A stretch of DNA of 64,000 bases from Paulinella micropora (taxonomy: Eukaryota > Cercozoa > Imbricatea > Euglyphida): NCBI GenBank assembly GCA_009731375.1, contig BJOX01000312.1:243242-307241 (forward strand). The letters are read 5' to 3'. This document shows, one piece after another, positions 30,962-41,264 of the stretch. Made by a program: the position numbers and the translations under genes. Position 1 is the stretch's first letter; every line of letters begins with the position of its first letter. The notes under the pieces were generated by a model. It ran no database searches. It saw only the letters and a list, made by a program, of their open reading frames with translations, and was not told the origin of the DNA.

Positions 30962-33402
30962 GACCCACTAAAGAGTTGATAGCAGTAAGAGATCAGTGGG
31001 GTTGCATTTCCGGAGCAGGTAGGTACATGTTAGAGGAAGAGTTTGAGAGAACGAGGCCAAGGGCAGGTCAGAGGTATGTAGACTGGCTTAATGAATTTCT
31101 CGCAAAGAAAATCCAGCTTGAAAGTTTACGTGGGACGCCATTTTCCGATGAGGAAGCAAAGAGAAAGCTATTTAAGAAATTGCGCTACCATCCAGCTTTC
31201 GGGGATAAATTTCAGGTGGACCACTATGATCTCCCGGCCAGACTAAGACCAAATTTCTCGGAATTATGTGAAGCATCTAAGGAAAGATGGAAAATGTGGG
31301 AAGAAAAAGAAAGACGTAACAGTTTTCGTGAAAGAAAAGCTCAAATACGCAAACATAACAACCGGAAATCTCGGGATGGCAAGCAGCAGCAAGAGACCAA
31401 TCTCCTAATGGATAGCAAGGGGAAAAAGGGAGACAATAAACCGGGACCAAAGACAGCTCCAAACTGGACACTCAAAGTCACGTGTTTCGGATGTGATGCC
31501 AAAGGCCATACCATGAGATATTGCCCGGTGATTTCGGAAAAGTTCCGCAAAGAAGGAAAATTGAAGAGGAATCAAACAGAAAACAAGACCACAGAACAAG
31601 AAAAGAACGAACAAAAGAACAATTACAAGAACAAAAAGAAACCCTTTCATAAGAAAAAGAAAGCACTCACTTTGATAACAACCGACAACGACAAAAACGA
31701 AGACGAACAAAGCGACTCCGATACAAACGTTGCTTTAATACACATGGGGAACACTTATGATAAAAACGATGATGATGAGGAGGAAAGAGAAAAAGATGAC
31801 GAGCAACCAAGCTCACCTTCCTCCGAATCTACCTGTCCCCAAGCCCTTTTGAACGAAACAAAGACTACACCTAGGGTAGGGAATAGACGTAGTGAGAGTG
31901 GAGAAGGACGGGAAGTGCGGTCAGTATCGGCCACCCTACGAGGTCCCTCCTCACTACGGGGAGAAGGCAAGGAAGTGCGGTTAGTATCCGCCACCCCACG
32001 AGGTTCCCCAGTCATCCCTAACCCTAACGAAACTCCTTTGAGGCTTGAGAGTTCTTACGGAGTCACGCCTGACACAAATTGTGCCGGAATAAACAGACGC
32101 AAAAAACCGTGTAATGTTTCCGTTGAAAAATCAAAAGGAAAGGGAGCTTACGAAAATCACGCGAAACGATTATCTTATGCGAGGTACTGCGGATATCACG
32201 CCACACAAGACCCAGATTATCCAAAGTTGGATTTGTCAGTAAGTCCCGTATTGCGTCACCCCAAATCTCCTTACTACCCAGACGAACGAGGTCTTAAAGC
32301 TGCAGCATTGGAAAAGTCTCGTAAAATTTCGCAAAGACTCGTTTTCGGGGAATTTGAAACTTTACATGACACCAAAATTTCCACAAGTCCACAAGTCTCG
32401 CAAAATATTCCGCAACAACCACGGAAACATAATCCATTTTCTAGTCAGCGGGCCGGCCAGAGCAGAGAAGGGAGCGAAGAGAGTGGAGTGGATGAGGGAG
32501 AGCGACGACTTGGACCCACTTCTGCCAACAAGTTCGGCAACCAGGTAGGTCCCACCTCACAACAACTCCAAATCTCTAGCTCTAGACCAATCACAGCACT
32601 CCCACCAACACAAACAACAAACGCGCAACCCATCAACCCTCCTGTCATCACCTTCAAAGACATAAATGAAATAGCTAAAACGTTAATGAATGAGTGCGTG
32701 AGGGGAATGAATGGAGATGTGATGCGTGTCGTGAGTGGTGAGCTAGGGAGAGATGACTTTTTGACTGACATAGTAAGAGCAATAGAAGGAGTGTACTTGG
32801 ATAGAGCAGTCAGACAGAGTCCCATCACTACACCTCCACAACTCACAGAAGAGAGAGAAGGTGAGGGTAGAGGAGAGGGAGAACTAGAGACAGAAACAGA
32901 GACAGAGACAGAAACAGAGACAGAGCATGTGTTGATACACGTGAGAAAAAGAGTGATGAAAAAGAGAGACATGACAGTACAGGATAGTGGAGCAAGCACA
33001 GACATATCATGCAGAGAAGACAGATTGATGGATGTCGATGAGATAGACCCTGTAGAGCTACTGACAGGTAATGGAGAGAGGGAGTTGAGTAAGTCAGGAA
33101 GAGCTAGGCTGACAGTAATAGATCGGAAAGGAAGGCCTAGAGCAAAAGAAAAGAAGATGTTACTCGACACTACCCTACCAGTTAGCATAGTCTCTACAGG
33201 ACAGATGGACCACAAACACAACAGATCAGTCATCCACCAAAGCGGACAGCTAGTAATACTCAAACACCCCATTCACATTAACGAGAGTGATATACTAGTA
33301 AGGGGGAGGTTAACTAAAAGTATGATATATAGATGGGATGACGAATATGATGAACCATTGAAAGTCAACGAAAGATATGATCCTTTTGCGACAAGAGGGT
33401 AG
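30898..33402 (+). CDS. copia-3 gag-protease, 834 residues
   Basis: Capsid-like helical part (RYVDWLNEFLAKKIQLESLR), then a canonical zinc knuckle CFGCDAKGHTMRYC (C-x2-C-x4-H-x4-C) near residue 200. A long low-complexity linker with two repeats (GEGREVRSVSATLRGP and GEGKEVRLVSATPRGS) follows, plus a (ETET)n tract from (AGACAG)n at about 32889-32924. The protease begins VQDSGASTDISCREDRL (D-S-G-A intact), ends LPVSIVSTGQMDHKHN and GQLVILKHP. First ATG used is only the frame opening; the natural N-terminus is in the preceding frames. Stop TAG at 33400. Confidence 0.85.
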   Translation: MSVCGFFQRQRINFLRTQKTIGPTKELIAVRDQWGCISGAGRYMLEEEFERTRPRAGQRYVDWLNEFLAKKIQLESLRGTPFSDEEAKRKLFKKLRYHPAFGDKFQVDHYDLPARLRPNFSELCEASKERWKMWEEKERRNSFRERKAQIRKHNNRKSRDGKQQQETNLLMDSKGKKGDNKPGPKTAPNWTLKVTCFGCDAKGHTMRYCPVISEKFRKEGKLKRNQTENKTTEQEKNEQKNNYKNKKKPFHKKKKALTLITTDNDKNEDEQSDSDTNVALIHMGNTYDKNDDDEEEREKDDEQPSSPSSESTCPQALLNETKTTPRVGNRRSESGEGREVRSVSATLRGPSSLRGEGKEVRLVSATPRGSPVIPNPNETPLRLESSYGVTPDTNCAGINRRKKPCNVSVEKSKGKGAYENHAKRLSYARYCGYHATQDPDYPKLDLSVSPVLRHPKSPYYPDERGLKAAALEKSRKISQRLVFGEFETLHDTKISTSPQVSQNIPQQPRKHNPFSSQRAGQSREGSEESGVDEGERRLGPTSANKFGNQVGPTSQQLQISSSRPITALPPTQTTNAQPINPPVITFKDINEIAKTLMNECVRGMNGDVMRVVSGELGRDDFLTDIVRAIEGVYLDRAVRQSPITTPPQLTEEREGEGRGEGELETETETETETETEHVLIHVRKRVMKKRDMTVQDSGASTDISCREDRLMDVDEIDPVELLTGNGERELSKSGRARLTVIDRKGRPRAKEKKMLLDTTLPVSIVSTGQMDHKHNRSVIHQSGQLVILKHPIHINESDILVRGRLTKSMIYRWDDEYDEPLKVNERYDPFATRG

Positions 33403-33640
33403 AAGGGGAGGGAGGCCCCACAAATGACAACAAAAAGGAGATAAGTAAGCATGAAGTAAATAAGAGAGAGAAAGAATCACACGTAGATATAGTATTATAC
33501 GAAGCTTACCCCAGAAAGTCAGACAAACCTAGAAAGATAGGAATCAAGCTTTTTCACTATGCCTGTGGGCATTATGGGTTAACAAAGATGCGCCTATTAG
33601 CAAAAATTTTGAACATTAAGTTAGTAGGTGACGAGACGAT
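33403..33640 (+). other. copia-3 protease-integrase spacer
   Basis: Short stretch with pieces of the GAG-pre-integrase domain in shifted frames (HYGLTKMRLLAKIL near 33570). Not an independent gene. Confidence 0.5.
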
Positions 33641-35021
33641 GTGAGATTTTGCGAATCTTGCATGATAGGAAAGTATAAACGTTTGCCACGTTTTGCAGTT
33701 AATAAGATAGAAAGAGCCCAAAAGCCAGGTATAATCCTACATATAGACACATCAGGACCGTGGACAACTAGATCAATAGGTGGTAAACGGTATAAATTTT
33801 TGGTCACCGACGACTACTCACTGTTCATTCTTGACTTTTATTTAGCCCATAAGAATGAGTTTGTAGATTGCTTAAAACAAGCTGTAGCCTTTTATGAGAG
33901 ACAGACAGGAAACAAAGTAAAGGAAATTCGCGCAGATCAAGAATCTTGATATTCCGGAGGAAGTCATAAAGTGGTGGAAAAATATTCACTTTATTTGGAA
34001 AACTTCCGCGACAAACGATAAAGACGGGAATCCTATTGCAGAAAAAGTGAATGATATTACGGCGGGGCCAGCACGAGCAATGAGATATCACGCTAAATTA
34101 CCGCCGCAATTCTGGGCAGAATTAGAACACGCAGCAACAACCATTCACAACATACTACCAGCAATTCACGGGGAACGCAAAGGAATCTCGCCTTATGAAC
34201 AGCTATTAGGTAGAAAACCAACACTCTTTCACTTAAAACCAATAGGATGCATGGGTGTGTTACATGTACCTAAGACTAAAGTGCGGAAGGGAGAGTACAG
34301 AGGGGAAAAGGTGATGCTAGTAGGATATGATTTATTTCGGGAACTATACCGCGTATGGGATGGTAAGAAGATAATTTCCGGAGTGAGAGATGTGAGATTT
34401 AATATTCATAAAATCGGTAAACAAGCTCATCCTCCTAAACTAGGGTCGTGGGATAATGATGACTCTGAGGGGGAGAATGAGAATGAGAATGAGAGCGAGC
34501 AACCACACACATCTCCACAAGCGTCACCACCCCAGTCACCACCTCAATCACCTAAGTCACCGCACAACGTCAACAGCGACCACCCAACAACACAGTTTGA
34601 TGAAGCTGAGGGGGAAATAGAGAATGTTAATGTCAATGCGAATGAGAATGAGCATGTGGAGAAAAATACACTAGATCACAAACATACACGCTTACACACA
34701 AGTCCAGAGCCACATTATCCACAACAATCACCCACAGAGCACAATATCAAACCACAAGAGCATAAAAATGAACAAGATCCAACAGATCCACTAAAATTAC
34801 ATGAAAGAAGAGCATACGAAGAAAAATCACCACCATCTAAGGGATTAACGTGGGAGCAGAGTCAGAGAGTAACGGAGAGTAACATAATCCCCGGTAAAAG
34901 GCAGCGCAAGGCAGTAGAGAGATTTACCCCTAGCAGTGAGCCCAAGAGAGAAAAGAGAGAGGCTCAAGAGCTGATAGATAAGGTAGTAAGAGTGCCAGCG
35001 CGTGCATGGGGAGATGGATAG
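33641..35021 (+). pseudogene. copia-3 integrase and linker, frameshifted
   Basis: 33641-33949: CESCMIGKYKRLPRF, then IILHIDTSGPW (D), VKEIRADQES (D), ending in an in-frame TGA. 34047-35021 resumes at AEKVNDITAGPARAMRYHA, where copia-2 has AKVERSHQTNGGPARALL; the catalytic Glu aligns with Asn. Then PPQFWAELEHAATTIHNILP, LKPIGCMGVLHVPK, KVMLVGYDLFRELYRVWD, and a Pro/Ser/Glu-rich linker. An in-frame TAG (35019) follows RVPARAWGDG and the frame continues into the RT region. Confidence 0.82.
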
Positions 35022-35039
35022 GCGAAGAAAAAGTATGGT

Positions 35040-36240
35040 GTGGGATGGGAGAGCATAGTACGAGTAGGGGTAGTCAGCAGAGTGTGTGACCCCAAAGATA
35101 GACTCGTAGTGAGAGACAGACCTCAGCCCACCCACATAGTTAAGTTTGAAGACGAAGAAGAACGGATGTTAAATTCGGAAATCCACAAATACTCCGTGAA
35201 AGATCCCGAATACCCGTTGCAAAGTCCCGCTAATATGTTTTTATGCGATGACCGTATGGTGGCAGATGAGATTCGCGATTTTTTATTTGTATGTAGATGT
35301 TAGAATACCTAGAGATGTCATAGAGGCAGGTTTGACAGCCAAAGATGTTCTAGAGGGTATGAAAGCAGAGCTAAAAGCTCTTCAGTCCTTTAACACATAC
35401 ACATGGGTACCCCATAAGGAGGCAAGCAAAGCAGGAGTTAGTAAGATACTTAGATTGACATGGGTTCACAAAGTAAAGTTAGATGAGAACGGGAAAAAGT
35501 TCATAAAGTCTCGTTTGGCTTTACGGGGAGATATGTTAGAACCCGGTGTCAGCTATAACCCAGATCAGCTCTTTGTCCCTTGCGCCGCGCACCGTTCACT
35601 TTTATTTCTCGCCAAACTATCTGCCTGGCACAAACACAAACTATACGGCATAGATTTTAAAAATGCATACCTGAATGCGCGTATGAATGACCCTGTTTAT
35701 GCATATGCGCCAGAGAGTGTAGACAGAGAAGGGCATGAGGGGATGATATGGCGTATAGATGGTGCCTTATATGGCGCACCTCAGGCAGGAAGAAGATGGT
35801 ATGAGATATTAGCACCAAAGTTAGAGGAGCTAGGTTTTAGACTGCTAGATTCTGATTTATGTATGTTTGTAGAAAATGATAAACCTTTAAGAGAAGCGAT
35901 AGTAGGGATATTTCATGTAGATGATTTGTTGTTCACAGCACCAAACAAACAAGCATATGAGCGTTTTGCGTCCGCATTAGAAAAACATTTCCCGCTCAAA
36001 AGACTCGGTATAGCCCGTGAATTCAAAGGAATAGAGATAGAGCAATCGAACGGGAAAATAATTTTGCATTAGCGAAAATATCAGCAGCAGATACTAAAAG
36101 AGGTAGGTTACGATTCTGCTAAACGTCAGTACTCGAGCGCAAGAACATTTCACGGAACCGATGTCGGAATCAGCCAGCTTGCGAAAATTTTCAATTCCTA
36201 GTTTAGTTGGTCGTTTGCTATTCTCGCGTGTACCAGGGCG
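35040..36240 (+). pseudogene. copia-3 reverse transcriptase, C-terminally truncated
   Basis: AELKALQSFNTYTWVPHKEA, RLTWVHKVKLDENGKK, SRLALRGDMLEPGVSYN, YGIDFKNAYLNARMNDPVY (motif A), DGALYGAPQAGRRWYE (motif B), IVGIFHVDDLLFTA (motif C), RLGIAREFKGIEI. A TAG at 36070 is followed in frame by RKYQQQILKEVGYDSAKRQY, the expected next block, and then PSLVGRLLF/ACTRAG at 36200-36240, where the element ends. A frameshift separates 35040-35303 from 35248 on. Confidence 0.87.
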
Positions 36241-36475
36241 GGTACGGATCCTTGTCCAGCGCAAAGTTCAGGATGTAAAGCTTCACGACCTTGGCCCAGT
36301 TGTTATAAATAAATTTCAGGGTCTTAAGGAAAGGGTCGTACAGATGCTCAGAGTCTCTCTTGATTTCAGAAACAAAGACACACCTGGAGGATTTGCAGGC
36401 GGCGGAACGAACATGCAGCCTCCTAAAGTCCTTGGCGAACTTGATGACCTCATCTGCTCCGTCTGGTGCAGCCAT
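36218..36475 (-). CDS. 5' fragment of an unrecognised gene, cut by the copia-3 junction
   Basis: ATG at 36475 opens a frame of 85 codons: MAAPDGADEVIKFAKDFRRL, then SRCVFVSEIKRDSEHLYDPF and WAKVVKLYILNFALDKDPYP. The composition looks like real protein (amphipathic helices, aromatic residues) and the frame stays open exactly to the copia junction near 36240, after which the last residues are copia sequence read backwards. The rest of the gene is missing. Base use is unlike copia-3. No family recognised. Confidence 0.5.
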   Translation of the reverse strand: MAAPDGADEVIKFAKDFRRLHVRSAACKSSRCVFVSEIKRDSEHLYDPFLKTLKFIYNNWAKVVKLYILNFALDKDPYPPWYTRE

Positions 36476-36479
36476 GTTT

Positions 36480-36797
36480 TTCTTTTCCTGCTGCCCCGCG
36501 CCCGGCTAATCGTTGAAGCCTTGTAATTCCTTTTTACTAGTACAATCTTTTTTATTAATAATAATACAAATACCCCCAAGCCGCGCACTCTTTTGGTTTT
36601 GGTGCCAGCACGGGAAGGACTTTGGACGGGACGAGCGGGGGGGAGGGGGATGGGTTGGAGAGAAATAAAGGGGGGAGGGGAGCAAAAAGAGTGCGCGGCT
36701 TGGGATGTTTGAAGGGGGGGTAGGCGGGCGCGGGGGTAAATATGATGACAGGCGGCCGGTACTCTAGAAAGAGAGAGAGAAAAGGGCGGCGGCAAAG
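36480..36797. other. intergenic spacer with a perfect 20-bp inverted repeat
   Basis: Arms at 36575-36594 (cccaagccgcgcactctttt) and 36685-36704 are exact reverse complements separated by 90 bases of G-rich sequence. Could be a hairpin in transcripts of the two minus-strand genes or a small inverted-repeat element. Confidence 0.7.
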
Positions 36798-37268
36798 TCA
36801 TTGTGTCGTGGGGAGGGCCCAGCCGGTCAGGCCTGCTAGGCGCGCGGCCACTACCGCGTACAGCACCCCGTTACAACGCGCGGTCCCGAGCGCCCACCGC
36901 AGCACTCTGATCGACTTGTCCACGGGGTCGCGCCGGCGCTTGGCCAGCCAGCTTAGCACGTAAAGCGTGAGGTGCCTGGGGCCGCGCAGGCGCAGGGCCT
37001 CACGCAAGGTCCGCACGGGCTTCTGGGCGTCGCCGGAGAGGTGCGCAAGCAGCTCCTGCTCCTGTTCGGGCCTGTTCATCCCGAGCGCGACGCGCAGCCT
37101 GTCGGTGTCCGTGCCTGTAAAGCACACAGCTGGCTCGCGCGCCACCTCGCACAGGACGGCCTTCTCCGGCAGGCTCAACTGCGACAGCGCGTAAAGGCGC
37201 CAGTAGCGGCCGCCGTCACTGCCAAGCCCCTCGATGAAGAAGCAGACCGCCAGGCGCCAGGCCTTCCA
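36798..37268 (-). CDS. unrecognised protein, C-terminal 156 residues (N-terminus in gap)
   Basis: Open frame enters from the N gap and ends TGA at 36798. Visible sequence: RLAVCFFIEGLGSDGGRYWR, LYALSQLSLPEKAVLCEVAR, RTLREALRLRGPRHLTLYVL, then an Arg-rich helix. Leu/Arg/Ala-rich with likely helical repeats. Strong GC3 bias typical of this island. Function unknown. Confidence 0.55.
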   Translation of the reverse strand, partial: WKAWRLAVCFFIEGLGSDGGRYWRLYALSQLSLPEKAVLCEVAREPAVCFTGTDTDRLRVALGMNRPEQEQELLAHLSGDAQKPVRTLREALRLRGPRHLTLYVLSWLAKRRRDPVDKSIRVLRWALGTARCNGVLYAVVAARLAGLTGWALPTTQ

Positions 37269-38254
37269 NNNNNNNNNNNNNNNNNNNNNNNNNNNNNNNN
37301 NNNNNNNNNNNNNNNNNNNNNNNNNNNNNNNNNNNNNNNNNNNNNNNNNNNNNNNNNNNNNNNNNNNNNNNNNNNNNNNNNNNNNNNNNNNNNNNNNNNN
37401 NNNNNNNNNNNNNNNNNNNNNNNNNNNNNNNNNNNNNNNNNNNNNNNNNNNNNNNNNNNNNNNNNNNNNNNNNNNNNNNNNNNNNNNNNNNNNNNNNNNN
37501 NNNNNNNNNNNNNNNNNNNNNNNNNNNNNNNNNNNNNNNNNNNNNNNNNNNNNNNNNNNNNNNNNNNNNNNNNNNNNNNNNNNNNNNNNNNNNNNNNNNN
37601 NNNNNNNNNNNNNNNNNNNNNNNNNNNNNNNNNNNNNNNNNNNNNNNNNNNNNNNNNNNNNNNNNNNNNNNNNNNNNNNNNNNNNNNNNNNNNNNNNNNN
37701 NNNNNNNNNNNNNNNNNNNNNNNNNNNNNNNNNNNNNNNNNNNNNNNNNNNNNNNNNNNNNNNNNNNNNNNNNNNNNNNNNNNNNNNNNNNNNNNNNNNN
37801 NNNNNNNNNNNNNNNNNNNNNNNNNNNNNNNNNNNNNNNNNNNNNNNNNNNNNNNNNNNNNNNNNNNNNNNNNNNNNNNNNNNNNNNNNNNNNNNNNNNN
37901 NNNNNNNNNNNNNNNNNNNNNNNNNNNNNNNNNNNNNNNNNNNNNNNNNNNNNNNNNNNNNNNNNNNNNNNNNNNNNNNNNNNNNNNNNNNNNNNNNNNN
38001 NNNNNNNNNNNNNNNNNNNNNNNNNNNNNNNNNNNNNNNNNNNNNNNNNNNNNNNNNNNNNNNNNNNNNNNNNNNNNNNNNNNNNNNNNNNNNNNNNNNN
38101 NNNNNNNNNNNNNNNNNNNNNNNNNNNNNNNNNNNNNNNNNNNNNNNNNNNNNNNNNNNNNNNNNNNNNNNNNNNNNNNNNNNNNNNNNNNNNNNNNNNN
38201 NNNNNNNNNNNNNNNNNNNNNNNNNNNNNNNNNNNNNNNNNNNNNNNNNNNNNN
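37269..38254. other. assembly gap (986 N)
   Basis: Followed directly by a C-rich homopolymer block (ggcccccccccc). Frames spanning it are meaningless. Confidence 1.
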
Positions 38255-38637
38255 CGGGGCCCCCCCCCCGGACAGAGAGAGAGAACACCACGGGGGGCTG
38301 TGGGGTCCGCGCGGCCCCCCCTCCCGCGTTGCTCCGTTGGCTCCTAGCACCCGGCAGGCATCCTTTGCGCACAAAAAAGGGGCCCAAAGGAAACCTCCCA
38401 AGAAGAACTAAAAAAAAGAGACAAGAGGTCGCTCAGCTCGGTGGTTTCGGCCGAACCAAGTGGATTTGTTGCTCCCTCCCCGCCGCCTTCTCTTTGTGGT
38501 CGATTTTTTTTGTGTGGTGTGTAGGCACTGAATTTGCCAAAAACAAATCACGGAGGCCTCGTAAATTTGTTAAGAACAAAAAAAACGCCCCGCCCAAAAA
38601 AAACAGAAACCACCGCGTGGCTTTTCTTTTCTCTGGC

Positions 38638-38964
38638 ATGCAGCACGCGACCGCTGGTACCCAGCCATCTCCCAAAGCAGCGGCGTCGGTTTCGGACTTG
38701 CAGGCCTTCGTTGAGACACAAGCGAGCGTGAATGCCCTGTTGGCACAGCAGTGCCAGGTGCAGGTCGTGTCGCTGAACTGGTTCGAACAAGAAACCTGCA
38801 AATGCTGGAAGCGCGCGTGTCCGGGCGGGAGGCCACCGCGCAGCGCGCCCACAGTGACCCCGCAGGCACGACCTCTTGATATTATTAAGAAAGAATTAGT
38901 CTGGCCGTACGTTCTGTCTTCTCATTTTCGGAAACCCCCCCCCCCTTTTGAACGGCATAGATGA
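38638..38964 (+). CDS. small Gln/Ala-rich coiled-coil protein, probably frameshifted
   Basis: MQHATAGTQPSPKAAASVSD, then LQAFVETQASVNALLAQQ and VVSLNWFEQ. After this the annotated frame turns Cys/Arg/Pro-rich (CKCWKRACPGG), whereas the adjacent frame reads NLQMLEARVSGREATAQR and stops at TGA 38877. The latter continues the heptad pattern, so the true protein is probably about 80 residues with one sequence shift near 38795. Function unknown. Confidence 0.45.
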   Translation: MQHATAGTQPSPKAAASVSDLQAFVETQASVNALLAQQCQVQVVSLNWFEQETCKCWKRACPGGRPPRSAPTVTPQARPLDIIKKELVWPYVLSSHFRKPPPPFERHR

Positions 38965-39326
38965 GAAACACCGGTCGGCGTTCGGGAATATTTCAGTTTT
39001 TAATTAAAAGATAATCAAAAGAACGACGACTGACTTGCTTTTCCTGAGGCTTGTTTTTTGCTTTGGGTTGCAAGATTTCTTTTTTCTTTGTGACCCATGG
39101 TGATATATAATTATCTTTCGGCTACGCTCCAAGACTTGTTTTTCTTTTTTTAGTTCTGGCTAGTGCACAGCTTGATTGTCTACACAGTAAAACGTTTAGG
39201 AGGCTACAGAAACAGCCGAATAGCAGCGACGGGGTTCGTGGTCTGGCAAAGCTGACACAAGGTTTGTGCACCTACAAAAAAAGAACTTCGTCGCCTTTTT
39301 TTTGTAGCGCTCGTCAGCCGCTTGTC
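38965..39326. other. spacer, no gene seen
   Basis: AT-richer than its neighbours with several T runs. Nothing identified. Confidence 0.5.
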
Positions 39327-40344
39327 TTACTGCATTCCAACAAGCTCGCACGGATTGCCAGGCGAGTGCAAGGCCATAATATGGCCCTCCTGCATAAAGG
39401 CGAAAGGTGCAACCGCATGAACTGGAAACGGCAAATTTTCCGCGTAATGTTGGGTGTTGTAGTAGCAGTTGCTTGGCACTAGCATTAAGGCGATGCGCAC
39501 GGGTTCGCTGCTTTGCTCGCTCTGCGTCGGATCCACANNNNNNNNNNACGGCCCTTCTTCTTCCCCTTCTTCGTCTTTGTCCTCCCCGACTTTTGGTAGA
39601 TGATGTTTGATCTCGACGGGCTCTTGTTTGCCGTCGGTGTACTGGGGTTTGTTTTCGGCTAGCGGGATGATGTCAACTCCCGCGGCTCTCGGCTGCAACA
39701 ACAAGAGCCACGTACTGGCCAGCAGGCCGAGCGTGGCCGAGAAGGCCAGCAGGCGCGCCCCTTTCATGTGCTCCGTGATCGCGCCCAGGGACCCCAGCAC
39801 ACACGAACCGTACAGCACAGCGGCCACCTTGCCAATCAGCCAGCCCTTGGGCCGCCGCGGGGTCAGCGACGCGTACTGAGAGCCGGCTTTCTCTAGCAGT
39901 CGCCGGCAGCCGCGCTGTACGGCCGGAATGAACAGCAGCGCGCGCGCAACGGGCGGCAGGGCCCAGACCGCCGCCGCCGATCGCGCCGCCAGCGCCAGCG
40001 CCGCTGCCAACGTGTACATGACCGCGCAGCCCAGCGCCAGCGAAGTGGAATTCTGCAGGTACGGCTTGTCCTACAGGAACAGCCCGGCGCAGACAAACAG
40101 CTCGCCGGCCGCCCATGGCTGGCTTGCGATTGGCTCGGAGCCCTCGTTGGTCCAGGGCAGCCAGAAGAACGCGTACAACACCGGCCGCGCGGTATTCCGT
40201 GTGCACAAAACACGGCCGGCGCCACGCCGCGGCGGCTACGAGCAGCAGCGCGCTCGCGCTGTTCACGACGATCCACGCGATCATGTTCTTGTCGAGATTC
40301 TCGGCCTTGGGCAGCGCCCACTGCACGCGTTCGGTCCAGCTCAT
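39327..40344 (-). CDS. multi-span membrane protein with one frameshift and an internal TAG
   Basis: ATG at 40344 (MSWTERVQWALPKAENLDKN). Hydrophobic segments: IAWIVVNSASALLLVAAAAW; then, one frame over, RPVLYAFFWLPW and ELFVCAGLFL; a TAG at 40073-40071 with the frame continuing DKPYLQNSTSLALGCAVMYT; LAAALALAARSAAAVWAL; IGKVAAVLYGSCVLGSLGAI; LLAFSATLGLLASTWLLLL. So about six spans, then an acidic tail (DKDEEGEEEG), ten N at 39538-39547, and an ordinary C-terminal segment to TAA at 39327. Family not recognised. Confidence 0.6.
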
Positions 40345-40585
40345 CTTGTGGTCCGGATTCTTTTCTTTTTGTTGTTTTGTGTTTTCCTCCTTTTTGCGGT
40401 CCTGGTTGGCGACTTTTTTTTTGGGGGGGGGAGGAAATGAGGATTTTGCTTTTTCTGGCCAAGAAAGACTGCGCAAAAGTGGAGAAGGGTGGGAGGGAGG
40501 GAGGGTTAGGAAGAAAAGCCAAATCGATTTGGTTACGAACGCCCAAATCCTATCTCTCGGCGGCCCCCCCCCCCCCCCCCCCCCC
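40345..40585. other. spacer with T/G runs
   Basis: Upstream region of the membrane protein gene, with a gggggggg run and GGGA repeats, ending in a poly-C run at the gap edge. Confidence 0.6.
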
Positions 40586-41136
40586 NNNNNNNNNNNNNNN
40601 NNNNNNNNNNNNNNNNNNNNNNNNNNNNNNNNNNNNNNNNNNNNNNNNNNNNNNNNNNNNNNNNNNNNNNNNNNNNNNNNNNNNNNNNNNNNNNNNNNNN
40701 NNNNNNNNNNNNNNNNNNNNNNNNNNNNNNNNNNNNNNNNNNNNNNNNNNNNNNNNNNNNNNNNNNNNNNNNNNNNNNNNNNNNNNNNNNNNNNNNNNNN
40801 NNNNNNNNNNNNNNNNNNNNNNNNNNNNNNNNNNNNNNNNNNNNNNNNNNNNNNNNNNNNNNNNNNNNNNNNNNNNNNNNNNNNNNNNNNNNNNNNNNNN
40901 NNNNNNNNNNNNNNNNNNNNNNNNNNNNNNNNNNNNNNNNNNNNNNNNNNNNNNNNNNNNNNNNNNNNNNNNNNNNNNNNNNNNNNNNNNNNNNNNNNNN
41001 NNNNNNNNNNNNNNNNNNNNNNNNNNNNNNNNNNNNNNNNNNNNNNNNNNNNNNNNNNNNNNNNNNNNNNNNNNNNNNNNNNNNNNNNNNNNNNNNNNNN
41101 NNNNNNNNNNNNNNNNNNNNNNNNNNNNNNNNNNNN
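40586..41136. other. assembly gap (551 N) flanked by poly-C on both sides
   Basis: About 24 C before and 18 C after the N run, so the gap probably hides a long poly-C/poly-G tract that could not be sequenced through. Confidence 0.98.
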
Positions 41137-41264
41137 CCCCCCCCCCCCCCCCCCGCCCGCGATCCTTTAGTTTTCTTAGGGGGGGGAGGAAGAGGAGGGG
41201 ATTTGTGCCTGTAGGTTTTTCTTGCAGGTGTACGTGGTGGGGGTGTGCAGGCACGGCCGTTGCG

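Larger units (their letters stand above)
30408..36240 (+). mobile_element. copia-3: Ty1/copia element truncated in RT
   Basis: Gag, protease, integrase, and the first three quarters of RT in copia order. The RT ends at about 36.24 kb in the VG-LL-x-x-C-TR motif and no RNase H or 3' LTR follows; the sequence changes there to the GC-rich island. Same family as copia-2 by integrase and linker likeness. Confidence 0.85.

Noticed and set aside
36798-38964. Long frames running through the 986-N gap on both strands
   Set aside because: N codons are not evidence of an open frame; only the portions outside the gap were used.
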